DNA from: CAZLWA01 sp964563165
GTDB lineage: Bacteria; CLD3; SB21
NCBI GenBank assembly: GCA_964563165.1
Contig: CAZLWA010000028.1
Span: 1-64,000 of the forward strand
Direction of reading: 5' to 3'
DNA: 64,000 bases
Shown: piece by piece, positions 25,451 to 33,520 of the stretch
Numbering within the stretch: position 1 is the first letter of the stretch
Layout of the letters: each line of letters begins with the position of its first letter
Made by a program: the position numbers and the translations under genes
The notes under the pieces: generated by a model
The model's input: the letters and a program-made list of their open reading frames with translations, nothing else
Told to the model about the DNA's origin: nothing
Databases searched by the model: none

Positions 25451-26922
25451 AATTCTGCCTGAAAATTATTATTGGCGCCCTCGGCATGGTTAATTTGGCG
25501 TTGGCCGGTAATGCGCCGAAACCGGATCAATGCTTCGTTTGTCATGAAGCGATGGGCGATAAGCCGGTGGCGTTATTTAAGAAAGACATTCATTATCAAA
25601 ACGGAATCACGTGCGCCGGCTGTCACGGAGGTGACGCTTCCAAAGATGACCAGGACGAGGCGATGAAACGAAGCGCCGGATATTTGGGAGTGCCCGTTGG
25701 AGATGACATTTCAATAGCCTGTGCCAATTGCCATTCCGATTCATTAAAGATGAGCCGTTTCGGTTCTCAGCTGCCGACCCATCAGCTGGACATGCTGAAA
25801 GCCAGTTCGCACGGAAAACTTTCGACAACGGGAAAACAGCGAATCGTTCAATGCACGACGTGCCACAGTGCGCACGGCATTGTCAAGATAGAAAACCCTT
25901 TATCGCCCGTGTATCCGCTCAATGTGGTCAGAACCTGCTCAAACTGCCACGCCAATGCGGCTTTCATGCGCTTGTATAATCCGTCTCTTGCCGTTGACCA
26001 ATTGGACAAATATAAAACCAGCGTTCATGGAACGCGGAATGCGAAAGGCGACTTTAAAACAGCGGTGTGCTCGAGCTGTCACGGCAGCCACGACATTATG
26101 CCTGCTTCCAGCGCGAAATCAAAAGTCTACGCATCCAATGTGCCGGCAACGTGTTCCCATTGTCATTCCGACGAGCAGTACATGAAAGAATATCATATAC
26201 CGACCAATCAATTTGAAAAATTTTCCAAGAGTGTTCACGGCGCAGCATTATTCCAGAAGCATGATCTGTCGGCGCCGGCCTGCAACGATTGTCACGGCAA
26301 TCACGGTGCGACGCCGCCCGGTGTGGAATCTATTTCAAAGGTCTGCGGCACCTGCCATGCGCTGAATGCGGATCTATTTTCATCCAGCCCGCACAAAAAA
26401 GCTTTCGACGAGAACAGATTTCCAGAATGCGAAACGTGCCACGGGAATCACGGGATCATGAGCGCGGCGGTTTCCATGCTGGGAGTGGATTCCACAGCCG
26501 TCTGCAGCCGTTGTCACACTGAAACCAAGAACAAAAAGGGCTACGTCATTGCACGGGGTATGCGGCAGCTCATCGACAGCCTGAGTACCGAAGAGCAGGG
26601 AGCGAAAGATCTGATCGAAGAGGCCGAGCAGAAGGGTATGGAAATCGGCGATGCAAAATTCAAACTTCGGGACGTTCACCAGGCGCGCCTGGAATCCCGC
26701 ACGATGGTCCATTCGTTCAGTGAAATGAAATTCCGTGAAGTTATTAGTAAGGGATTAGGCACAACCTCGTTTGTCAAAACTGAGGCCGCCGCTGCCGTTG
26801 AAGAATATTTTTTCCGCCGCTGGGGATTGGGCGTCTCCACCTTGATCATTACCATACTTGCCGTTTCATTGTTCCTGTATATCAAACGAATCGAACAAGA
26901 ACAAGAAGCGAAAGGAAAATAG
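25447..26922 (+). CDS. 11-heme membrane-anchored cytochrome of bc complex
   Basis: 491 residues. A signal peptide (to about residue 22) is followed by eleven CXXCH motifs: CFVCH, CAGCH, CANCH, CTTCH, CSNCH, CSSCH, CSHCH, CNDCH, CGTCH, CETCH and CSRCH. A charged helical region, possibly coiled coil (about 370-440), follows, then one C-terminal helix (LGVSTLIITILAVSLFLYIK) as membrane anchor. It takes the place of cytochrome c1 in the operon and would relay Rieske electrons into the periplasmic heme pool. The start at 25447 overlaps the cytochrome b stop; an ATG nine bases earlier is less likely. Confidence 0.9.
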   Translation: MKFCLKIIIGALGMVNLALAGNAPKPDQCFVCHEAMGDKPVALFKKDIHYQNGITCAGCHGGDASKDDQDEAMKRSAGYLGVPVGDDISIACANCHSDSLKMSRFGSQLPTHQLDMLKASSHGKLSTTGKQRIVQCTTCHSAHGIVKIENPLSPVYPLNVVRTCSNCHANAAFMRLYNPSLAVDQLDKYKTSVHGTRNAKGDFKTAVCSSCHGSHDIMPASSAKSKVYASNVPATCSHCHSDEQYMKEYHIPTNQFEKFSKSVHGAALFQKHDLSAPACNDCHGNHGATPPGVESISKVCGTCHALNADLFSSSPHKKAFDENRFPECETCHGNHGIMSAAVSMLGVDSTAVCSRCHTETKNKKGYVIARGMRQLIDSLSTEEQGAKDLIEEAEQKGMEIGDAKFKLRDVHQARLESRTMVHSFSEMKFREVISKGLGTTSFVKTEAAAAVEEYFFRRWGLGVSTLIITILAVSLFLYIKRIEQEQEAKGK

Positions 26923-27145
26923 GATATATTCCCCGGGTTCTAATCTCCGCTGATCTCCGCAACAACCAGAAAAATCTCTTCTCAGATTTCCCACCTTGTT
27001 TCCGGTTAGTCCAAACCTGTTATGGCCGCTTCGACCTTTAGCGAAGTGATGCGGCGCACAGCTTTGTGTGATGTGCGTCAACGTATTTTCTGATGACAAG
27101 CCCTATATTACAACTCATGCTTATGCTTTCTGAGTTGTCCTCGTG

Positions 27146-27204
27146 TCGCCCCCTCTTTAATTGAAGTGAGAGTTCAGTTTTAAGTGAGGGGGCGAACTTT
27201 TTGT
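27146..27204 (+). terminator. Large hairpin terminator after bc operon
   Basis: Perfect 10-bp arms TCGCCCCCTC (27146-27155) and GAGGGGGCGA (27186-27195), with imperfect further pairing inside and a T run (ACTTTTT) after. The 220 bases between the bc operon and this hairpin hold no gene I can support; they contain only weak hairpins. Confidence 0.7.
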
Positions 27205-27337
27205 ATCTTCTGATAAAACAAAGACTTAACAGTGTTTCATAATAAATTGCTAAAAACTTTTATGCATTTTTCCCTCTTTCTGCATCTATTATCTACGCTA
27301 AGGGACAGGTAGATCGTATTTTAATAAGGAGCCGGAC

Positions 27338-27577
27338 ATGCCGGTCGTGCCGTTTTTCAAAATATTTCGCATTCTTCCCGACGGGAACATCGTGCCGAAA
27401 CTACCTGTGCAGATCGGCACCAAGATCTTATTCCCCGGCATTTCCATTCCGCCCGGTTATTTGGTTACAGGCATCAACATTGCCGACCATATCGGAGACG
27501 ATCTCGAGGTCGAAATGAAAGATGACCGATACGTCTTGAGAAAATTCATGCTAAAAGAACAATCCGCGAGTCTGTAA
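27338..27577 (+). CDS. Small hypothetical protein
   Basis: 79 residues with a very good ribosome site (TAAGGAG, 7 bases before the ATG), which is the main reason to believe it. The protein is rich in Pro, Ile and Val (KLPVQIGTKILFPGIS, GYLVTGINIADHIG), suggesting a small beta-rich cytoplasmic fold. It has no signal peptide, cysteine or recognised motif. It stands alone between the bc-operon terminator and a noncoding stretch. I do not recognise it. Confidence 0.6.
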   Translation: MPVVPFFKIFRILPDGNIVPKLPVQIGTKILFPGISIPPGYLVTGINIADHIGDDLEVEMKDDRYVLRKFMLKEQSASL

Positions 27578-27649
27578 CGGAAATATTTTCCGCATCCATC
27601 CGCATTTTCACTTTGTCATCCCTGATCTGAACTTGCCCTGAGCGCTTCC

Positions 27650-27678
27650 TTGACAAACGTATTCCAGTACGGTATATT
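27650..27678 (+). promoter_or_regulatory. Sigma70-type promoter
   Basis: TTGACA, a 17-bp spacer, then TATATT: close to consensus. Predicted start is near 27685. The first convincing gene downstream begins at 28049, so the transcript would carry a leader of about 360 bases or encode a small RNA. The rest of 27578-28048 holds only the hairpin at 27916 and no supported gene. Confidence 0.65.
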
Positions 27679-27915
27679 TATCGGCTTTTCATTCAATCGG
27701 GCTGAGCGGATATTATTGCATTTAAAAATAATCCGCCGGACGATATCGACAACATCAAAAAAGACCATTTCGTAATGAAAGAGGGGAAAGTGAAAAGGAA
27801 GGACTGCTTATCCATTGCCCCGGAGCTGCTAGTGAACATAAAGCGGATGTTTTTAGACTCCGCTCCGGTACTTTACCGGCACCATTTCAAACAAATAATA
27901 TCGTGTGTGTTCCAT

Positions 27916-27933
27916 CGCAACCTAAAGGTTGCG
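27916..27933. repeat. REP-like hairpin (CGCAACCT/AGGTTGCG)
   Basis: A perfect 8-bp palindrome with a 2-base loop, followed by GCTACCGGGCG. The translated form (NLKVAATG) looks like a dispersed intergenic repeat rather than a protein. A single copy is seen here. Confidence 0.4.
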
Positions 27934-28048
27934 GCTACCGGGCGTCCGAACTCCTATATAAAAAGGTATTAAAGAATCTCCATGTTTAGCATGCATCTGA
28001 TGAGGGTGGTCATTCAGAAATTTCAGCATCATTTCAACAAGACAAAGA

Positions 28049-28555
28049 ATGGACACAGTTAAGAATATGCAAACGATTAACGTAGATTATTCGCGGGAAT
28101 TGCTAAAGGGAAAAACGGTCATCGTCATCGCCTTCATGATCGGGCTTGCCGTTATTGGATTTCTCCTGTATGTATCCGGTTCCTTGATGCTGCAAGGCTC
28201 CCGGCTCTCAATACTCGGCGGAGTGTTCCTGTTGCTATACCTGTACTTCGCTGTTTTCAGCCAATTTCATTTTGCAACATTCTTTGAAGTATTTGGAGAC
28301 GTGATAGTTTCAGCCTCTTTTTCATCGGAGGGCCTGGCTGTTCGATTTTCAAAATCAGGCTTGCGAGATATTTCTTACAGTTCGATATCCGGAATTACAA
28401 AATTCATCATTGATGATGGAAAGAAAAGACGCGGATTTACCGTCACGGTCAATGATCTGCATAAACTTGACGTTGACGACGATGAAAGCTGGAGCAAATT
28501 CAAAACGATCACGGCATGGATTCCGGGCGAGCATGTCCGGGTTGAAGAAGTCTAA
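28049..28555 (+). CDS. Membrane protein with possible PH-like domain
   Basis: 168 residues. Two close hydrophobic helices (about 22-46 and 52-75) are followed by a soluble C-terminal part with alternating beta strands (VIVSASFSSEGLAVRF, ISGITKFIIDDGKKRRGF, a Trp-containing end). This layout resembles bacterial YcxB/PH-like proteins, but no diagnostic motif is visible, so the assignment is tentative. A second in-frame ATG at 28067 could be the start. It may be expressed from the promoter at 27650. Function unknown. Confidence 0.6.
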   Translation: MDTVKNMQTINVDYSRELLKGKTVIVIAFMIGLAVIGFLLYVSGSLMLQGSRLSILGGVFLLLYLYFAVFSQFHFATFFEVFGDVIVSASFSSEGLAVRFSKSGLRDISYSSISGITKFIIDDGKKRRGFTVTVNDLHKLDVDDDESWSKFKTITAWIPGEHVRVEEV

Positions 28556-28635
28556 TGTTTGTAATCACTAATTGGATATCCGTATACCGGGTCCGATCCG
28601 GAGAGCGGTCGTCCAAATAGGCTGCTTCTGCGTTC

Positions 28636-28685
28636 TAAAAAAGTTAAGCGCCGGAAAGACGAGTGGGTGGTCTATTGCCGGCGCT
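28636..28685 (-). terminator. Terminator of ppdK operon
   Basis: Nested hairpin with outer arms AGCGCCGG (28647-28654) and CCGGCGCT (28678-28685) and inner arms AGAC/GTCT. Read on the minus strand it is followed by TAACTTTTTT. It lies 50 bases beyond the ppdK stop codon. Confidence 0.65.
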
Positions 28686-28735
28686 CGAGATGGGTCTAAC
28701 GCATCTCATTTAGGAGGTTCTCTTGCAGTATTGGT

Positions 28736-31474
28736 TCAAGATCTCTTTTCACGAATCGCCGCCTGGGCCGCCGCCAGATGCGCGACCGGGACCCGGTACG
28801 GAGAACAGCTGACATAATCCAAACCGTTCGAATGGCAGAAGACTACCGAATCGTAATCCCCGCCGTGCTCCCCGCAAATACCGATCTTGAGTTTCGGATT
28901 GATCCCGCGTCCTTTTTCAACCGTTATTTTGATCAATGCGCCGATGCCGTCCAGGTCGATCGTTTGAAAAGGATCCTTCGCCAAAATATTTTTCTTAAGG
29001 TACTCGGGTAAAAACGTACCGATATCGTCGCGTGAAAAACCGAACGTCAGCTGCGTCAGATCGTTCGTGCCGAACGAGAAGAATTGCGCCGTCTCAGCCA
29101 ATTCGTCTGCGATTAATGCCGCGCGCGGCACCTCGATCATCGTGCCGACCGTATGAAGAATTTTTTTCAAATTAAATTTTTTCAACACCTCCGCATATAC
29201 ACGCCGGACGATCTCCGCCTGATCCCGCAGTTCTCCCCGGATCCCTACGACCGGGATCATGATTTCAGGAAGCGGTTTTTTGCCTTCCCGGATCAATTCG
29301 GCCGAGCCTTCGAATATGGCGCGCACCTGCATTTCGGTAATTTCAGGATGCGTGATGCCGAGCCGCACGCCGCGATGACCCATCATCGGATTATTTTCAT
29401 GGAGCTTCTCCGCCCGCCTGTTGAGCTCATCGAGGCCGATGTTCAGGCTTTCCGCCATTTTTAACCGCTCTTCGTCGTGCATGGGGATAAACTCATGCAG
29501 CGGCGGATCGAGCGTCCGGATGGTCACCGGCAAACCGTCCATAATACTCAAGGTCTCTTTGATGAACTTCTTGACGAATGGGAACAGTTCATCCAAAGCG
29601 GCCTTCTTTTCGGACGCCGTTTGCGCGATGATCATTTTGCGGAGTAAGAACAGAGGTTCTTCGGAATTTTTTCCGTAGAACATGTGCTCCGTGCGAAATA
29701 GTCCGATACCTTCTGCGCCAAATTCCAAACTCTTCATGGCGTCATCGGGCGTGTCGGCGTTGGCACGAATTTTTAATCGTCGCACATCATGGCACAAATC
29801 AATAAACGCTTTGATGTTTTCCATTTGAAGATCGGCGCGGATCATCGGGAGTTCGCCGGTATATACCAATCCTTGCGAGCCGTTGAGCGTGATCCAATCT
29901 CCTTCTTTGACCAGCGTTCCGTTGCTTCGAAACGTTTTATTTTCCAAATCCAGCAGCATGTTGCTCGCGCCGACGATACAGCATTTGCCCCAACCGCGCG
30001 CCACCAGGGCGGCATGGCTCGTCATGCCCCCGCGCGCCGTAAGAATGGCTTCCGATGCACGCATGCCTTCGACGTCTTCAGGATTGGTTTCTTCACGAAC
30101 CAAAATGACTTTCTTTCCGGATTTCGACAGCAACACGGCGTCCTGTGCGGTGAAAACAACTTGTCCCGATCCGGCGCCGGGCCCCGCCGGCAAACCTTTT
30201 ACGACCGGGCGGGTATTTTTTTCGATATTCGGATCAATGATCGGGTGGAGCAATTCGTCCAATTGATCCGCCGTGACCCGTTGGACGGCCATTTCCTTTG
30301 AGATAAGTTTTTGGCGGAACATGTCCAATGCAATTTTAACTGCGGCCGCACCGTTGCGCTTTCCGACGCGGCATTGAAGAACCCACAAGCGGCCCTGTTC
30401 GACCGTGAATTCCAGATCCAACATCTCCCGGTAATGCCGTTCGAGTCTGTTCCGAATGCTCTCCAATTGGCGATACACGGCAGGCATGGCTTTTTCAAGC
30501 GTCGCCAGATGAGTATTCTGAGCATTTTTTGAGAAGCTGTTGATCGGATTGGGTGTGCGCGACCCGGAAACGACGTCTTCGCCTTGCGCATTCTGAAGCC
30601 ATTCGCCGTAAAATGCATTTTCACCCGTCGCCGGGTTTCTTGTAAACGCGACGCCGGTCGCGGACGTATCCCCATGATTTCCAAATACCATGGATTGGAC
30701 CGTCACCGCAGTGCCCCAATCGTCGGGAATATTTTCGATGCGCCGGTAAGAAACGGCACGTTTGCCGTTCCACGCGGCAAAGACGGCATTGATCGCGCCG
30801 AACAATTGCTCGTAAGGATCTTCGGGAAATTGCATTCTGAAAACTTCCTGAACTTTCGCTTTGTACCGGATGATCAGGTCTTTCAAATCGGCTTCCGTCA
30901 ATTCATTATCCGACGCGACGCCTTTTCGATCCTTGGATTCATGCAGAATATTTTCTAATTTCCATCGGATGCCGCTGTGATCCCCCACTTCGACGCCGCC
31001 GGCTTTTTCCATAACAACATCCGCGTACATCGTAATAAAACGGCGCTGGCTGTCATAGACAAATCGCGGATCGTTCGTTTTTCTGATCAAACCGGCCGCC
31101 GTGGTCTCGTTCATTCCGACATTCAATACGGTTTCCATCATACCGGGCATGGATCTGCGCGCGCCCGAACGCACGGAAACGAGCAGGGGATTATTCGCAT
31201 CCCCGAACTTCGCGCCGGTTGCCTTTTCTATGCGGGACAATGCTTTTTTTATTTCCGATTCCAGCGCTTTGGGGATCGTCCGATTGTGCTGATAGTAATA
31301 CGCACAGACATCGGCGGCGATAGTGAATCCGGGCGGAACCGGAATATTCATCTTTGCCATTTCAGCAAGATGGGCGCCCTTCCCTCCGAGGATATTGATC
31401 AGCCGGGCGCTGCCGCCGGCAACTCCCTGCTCAAACGAATAAATTTGTTTCTTAATGCCCTTTGCTTTTTTCAT
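28736..31474 (-). CDS. ppdK: Pyruvate, phosphate dikinase
   Basis: Interconverts pyruvate, ATP and phosphate with phosphoenolpyruvate, AMP and pyrophosphate in the cytoplasm. At 912 residues it has the standard length and order: N-terminal nucleotide-grasp domain (GGKGAHLAEM, SVRSGARRSMPGMMETVLNVG), the phosphohistidine domain (GGMTSHAALVARGWGKCC, His near residue 487) and the C-terminal PEP/pyruvate barrel (FGTNDLTQLTFGFSRDD, GICGEHGGD, LDYVSCSPYRVPVA). It is the last gene of a usp/receiver/ppdK operon, 12 bases after the receiver gene. Such enzymes serve gluconeogenesis or pyrophosphate-linked glycolysis; which applies here is not shown. Confidence 0.97.
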   Translation of the reverse strand: MKKAKGIKKQIYSFEQGVAGGSARLINILGGKGAHLAEMAKMNIPVPPGFTIAADVCAYYYQHNRTIPKALESEIKKALSRIEKATGAKFGDANNPLLVSVRSGARRSMPGMMETVLNVGMNETTAAGLIRKTNDPRFVYDSQRRFITMYADVVMEKAGGVEVGDHSGIRWKLENILHESKDRKGVASDNELTEADLKDLIIRYKAKVQEVFRMQFPEDPYEQLFGAINAVFAAWNGKRAVSYRRIENIPDDWGTAVTVQSMVFGNHGDTSATGVAFTRNPATGENAFYGEWLQNAQGEDVVSGSRTPNPINSFSKNAQNTHLATLEKAMPAVYRQLESIRNRLERHYREMLDLEFTVEQGRLWVLQCRVGKRNGAAAVKIALDMFRQKLISKEMAVQRVTADQLDELLHPIIDPNIEKNTRPVVKGLPAGPGAGSGQVVFTAQDAVLLSKSGKKVILVREETNPEDVEGMRASEAILTARGGMTSHAALVARGWGKCCIVGASNMLLDLENKTFRSNGTLVKEGDWITLNGSQGLVYTGELPMIRADLQMENIKAFIDLCHDVRRLKIRANADTPDDAMKSLEFGAEGIGLFRTEHMFYGKNSEEPLFLLRKMIIAQTASEKKAALDELFPFVKKFIKETLSIMDGLPVTIRTLDPPLHEFIPMHDEERLKMAESLNIGLDELNRRAEKLHENNPMMGHRGVRLGITHPEITEMQVRAIFEGSAELIREGKKPLPEIMIPVVGIRGELRDQAEIVRRVYAEVLKKFNLKKILHTVGTMIEVPRAALIADELAETAQFFSFGTNDLTQLTFGFSRDDIGTFLPEYLKKNILAKDPFQTIDLDGIGALIKITVEKGRGINPKLKIGICGEHGGDYDSVVFCHSNGLDYVSCSPYRVPVAHLAAAQAAIREKRS

Positions 31475-31486
31475 CGGTTCCTGCTT

Positions 31487-31849
31487 TTATATGGGGACTG
31501 ACGACAATAATCTTTCAATTTCTCTTTTCAGATCGGTCAGATCCGAAGATTTAATGAGATACGCATCCGCACCCCGCGCCATATAGTCTTCCTTATAATG
31601 CGAATACGCAGTGTAAATGATTACGGGGATACCCACATGGTTGCTTATCAGCCAGCTCAAAAAATCAAGGCCGTCACCCTGAGGCATGCACAGATCGAGG
31701 ACAATCAGGTCGGGATTTTGAAGCAGAACTTCTTGTGCCGCTTCACGCCCGTCCATGAAGGAAACCACCTCATGGTGCATCGCCGTGATCTCAAGTTCAT
31801 ACAGTCTTCGTAAGTTGGGCTCATCTTCGACGATCATGATCTTAGCCAA
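31487..31849 (-). CDS. Stand-alone response-regulator receiver protein
   Basis: About 120 residues forming a single CheY-like receiver domain with no output domain. Key residues are present: the acidic pair IVEDEPN, the phospho-acceptor Asp in LIVLDLCMPQGDG, Thr in IIYTAYS and the conserved Lys in YLIKSSD. I prefer a TTG start at 31849, because AAGGGGG lies 8 bases before it and the protein then begins MAKIMIVEDE; a GTG at 31858 directly abuts that site. It lies between the usp gene and ppdK in one operon. No histidine kinase is nearby, so the signal source is unknown. Confidence 0.88.
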   Translation of the reverse strand: MAKIMIVEDEPNLRRLYELEITAMHHEVVSFMDGREAAQEVLLQNPDLIVLDLCMPQGDGLDFLSWLISNHVGIPVIIYTAYSHYKEDYMARGADAYLIKSSDLTDLKREIERLLSSVPI

Positions 31850-31873
31850 TATAAGCACCCCCTTAACGATTAC

Positions 31874-32725
31874 CTATTTAAAAGAACGCAGCGACATGAC
31901 GGGAATCGCGGAAGTGTTGACCACGTCTTCCGTAACGCTGCCCGTCATGAATCTTTTCAAACCCGTGCGTCCGTGCGTGCCCATGGCAATAAGGTCCACG
32001 CCGTTCTTGATCGACGAAGCAATGATACCGTCGCTTTCCGTAATGGCGGCCCTTTCAATAAGTACTTTGTAAATGACCCCGCTGATATCCGTTTCCGAGA
32101 GAAATTTCTCGAAGTGATTTTTGATCAACTCATCCGATTCGTTCATATTCTCCAGGGCCACATACAGAATGAGCAGTTCCGATCCGAACATTCTGATAAA
32201 TTTTACGATTTCCGGCATCACACATTTACACAACTTGGAAAAATCGATCGGAACGAGTACTCTCTGGAATCCGTTAAAATCTCTCTGCTGGCGCACGGTC
32301 ATGACCGGACACGGCGCCTGCCGCACGACCCGTTCCGCATTGCTTCCGAGCATGATGTTCAGGCCGCTTCGGCCGTGCGTACCCATGACGATGATATCCG
32401 CCGCGGCCGCCTGGGCAACCTCGATAATCTGGGAGTACGGCCTTCCGATCACGACCGATTTTGAGACCGAAATGTCCGTCGTGATGTATTTAGCCGAATA
32501 TTCGTTCATGCGTTCATCGGCGATCTTCTTCAAATTATCCGATAAATTTTCCATGTCCATGTCCGGATACGGGCCGCCCATCGGAGCCAATAAGTATGCG
32601 GGCTCATTAACATAGAGCAAGTGGATGTCCGCTTTATTTTTCTTTGCCAGGAAAACAGCGTATTCCAGGGCGTGCAGCGAACAATCGGAAAAATCCGTTG
32701 GGAATAATATTTTTCTTATTTTCAT
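31874..32725 (-). CDS. Tandem universal stress protein (UspA x2)
   Basis: 283 residues made of two UspA domains. Each begins with the family strand (KILFPTDFSDCSLHALEYA; RVLVPIDFSKLCKCVMPEI) and each has the ATP-binding signature: GTHGRSGLNIMLGSNAERV in the first and GTHGRTGLKRFMTGSVTEDV in the second, both followed by a typical PVM strand. I start at ATG 32725 (MKIRKILFPTDFS); the upstream extension does not look like protein. It is the first gene of the operon with a receiver protein and ppdK, linking stress or energy sensing with PEP/pyruvate flux. There is no signal peptide. Confidence 0.92.
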   Translation of the reverse strand: MKIRKILFPTDFSDCSLHALEYAVFLAKKNKADIHLLYVNEPAYLLAPMGGPYPDMDMENLSDNLKKIADERMNEYSAKYITTDISVSKSVVIGRPYSQIIEVAQAAAADIIVMGTHGRSGLNIMLGSNAERVVRQAPCPVMTVRQQRDFNGFQRVLVPIDFSKLCKCVMPEIVKFIRMFGSELLILYVALENMNESDELIKNHFEKFLSETDISGVIYKVLIERAAITESDGIIASSIKNGVDLIAMGTHGRTGLKRFMTGSVTEDVVNTSAIPVMSLRSFK

Positions 32726-32834
32726 AACATGAAACTGGTTAAGGTGATACTTCCTAAAAAACGACCCCGCCCGCGATGATCCCGCGATCGGCCGGGAGCG
32801 GAGCACTAACCGGAGACAAAACTAAATTGTTCGG

Positions 32835-32862
32835 TTGAAAGTACGCATAAGATCTATATAAT
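32835..32862 (+). promoter_or_regulatory. Strong promoter match facing away from usp
   Basis: TTGAAA, a 16-bp spacer and a perfect TATAAT on the plus strand. It points into osmC, which is on the minus strand, so any transcript would be antisense to osmC. The match may be fortuitous. Confidence 0.4.
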
Positions 32863-32912
32863 AGAGTAACAAGAAAAACGAAAAACGGGTAGGATGAGCA
32901 TCATTTAATAAA

Positions 32913-32926
32913 ATGATTTTTGTCAC
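32913..32926. promoter_or_regulatory. Degenerate ATGAC palindrome
   Basis: ATGAT-TTTT-GTCAC, two mismatches from ATGAC-N4-GTCAT. It lies in the usp/osmC gap, about 190 bp upstream of the usp start, but has no -10-like hexamer at the spacing seen at the other sites. It is a weak candidate. Confidence 0.25.
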
Positions 32927-32927
32927 T

Positions 32928-33386
32928 CTAAAGAAGAGATTTTACCTCGGGCTGGAGGTGAATTTCCGCCTTGATGGAGTTGGCAATCAGGCACTGTGCG
33001 TGCGCCTTTTCGAGAATTCTCTCGGCCTCCTCTATCCGGTCTTGCGATTCCAGCAGGATCTGCGGCTTCAGAATGACCTGAGTGAACCGGTACCGTTCAT
33101 CGATGAACTCCAAAACACCTTCAGCCGAGTCCGCGTATGATTTGACGGCCAAACCGGATTTTGAAGCGAAAGACATGAACGTGGTCATGAGGCAGATACT
33201 GACCGATGCGACAAACAAATCTTCAGGGGTCCAGACGCCAGGTTCGCCTTTGAATTCCGGCGGCGCCGAAACAGGAAAAGCCTGTTTATTCAGCGCAGAT
33301 AGTATTCCTGACCTATTCCCGGTCCATGCCAAATCCGTGTGATAAGTAAAAGTCTTGAATCGCCTGGGTACTGCTACCGTTTCCAT
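32928..33386 (-). CDS. OsmC/Ohr-family peroxiredoxin-like protein
   Basis: 152 residues. Two cysteines sit in the family's positions: SVSICLMTTFMSFASKSG in the central helix and KAHAQCLIANSIK near the C-terminus. The N-terminal strand AWTGNRSGILSA and PEFKGEPGVWTPEDLFVAS also fit. Members reduce organic or lipid peroxides through this Cys pair. An ATGAC palindrome with the shared promoter geometry lies upstream (33442-33483), suggesting control by the neighbouring Crp/Fnr-type regulator. Confidence 0.9.
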   Translation of the reverse strand: METVAVPRRFKTFTYHTDLAWTGNRSGILSALNKQAFPVSAPPEFKGEPGVWTPEDLFVASVSICLMTTFMSFASKSGLAVKSYADSAEGVLEFIDERYRFTQVILKPQILLESQDRIEEAERILEKAHAQCLIANSIKAEIHLQPEVKSLL

Positions 33387-33441
33387 AATACCGGTCTTTT
33401 GAATGAGCGTAAGGGTTCCTCTGGAGCCAAACTTCTCTTTG

Positions 33442-33483
33442 AAGGTAGCAATAGGAATCGATTGGCGGTATGACTTTTGTCAT
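33442..33483 (-). promoter_or_regulatory. Crp/Fnr-type promoter of osmC-like gene
   Basis: The perfect palindrome ATGAC-TTTT-GTCAT (33470-33483) lies, on the minus strand, 22 bp before TACCTT (33447-33442). A start near 33435 gives a leader of about 49 bases to the ATG at 33386. The geometry equals that at 11812 and 23766, although the -10 is weaker. Confidence 0.5.
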
Positions 33484-33520
33484 ATTCCGGGGAAAATGGG
33501 CAAGAAATTCGCGGACGGAG

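Noticed and set aside
27775..27972. 65-codon frame with CVFHRNLKVAATGRP
   Set aside because: It runs through the CGCAACCT/AGGTTGCG palindrome and its translation looks like a dispersed repeat. There is no ribosome site.
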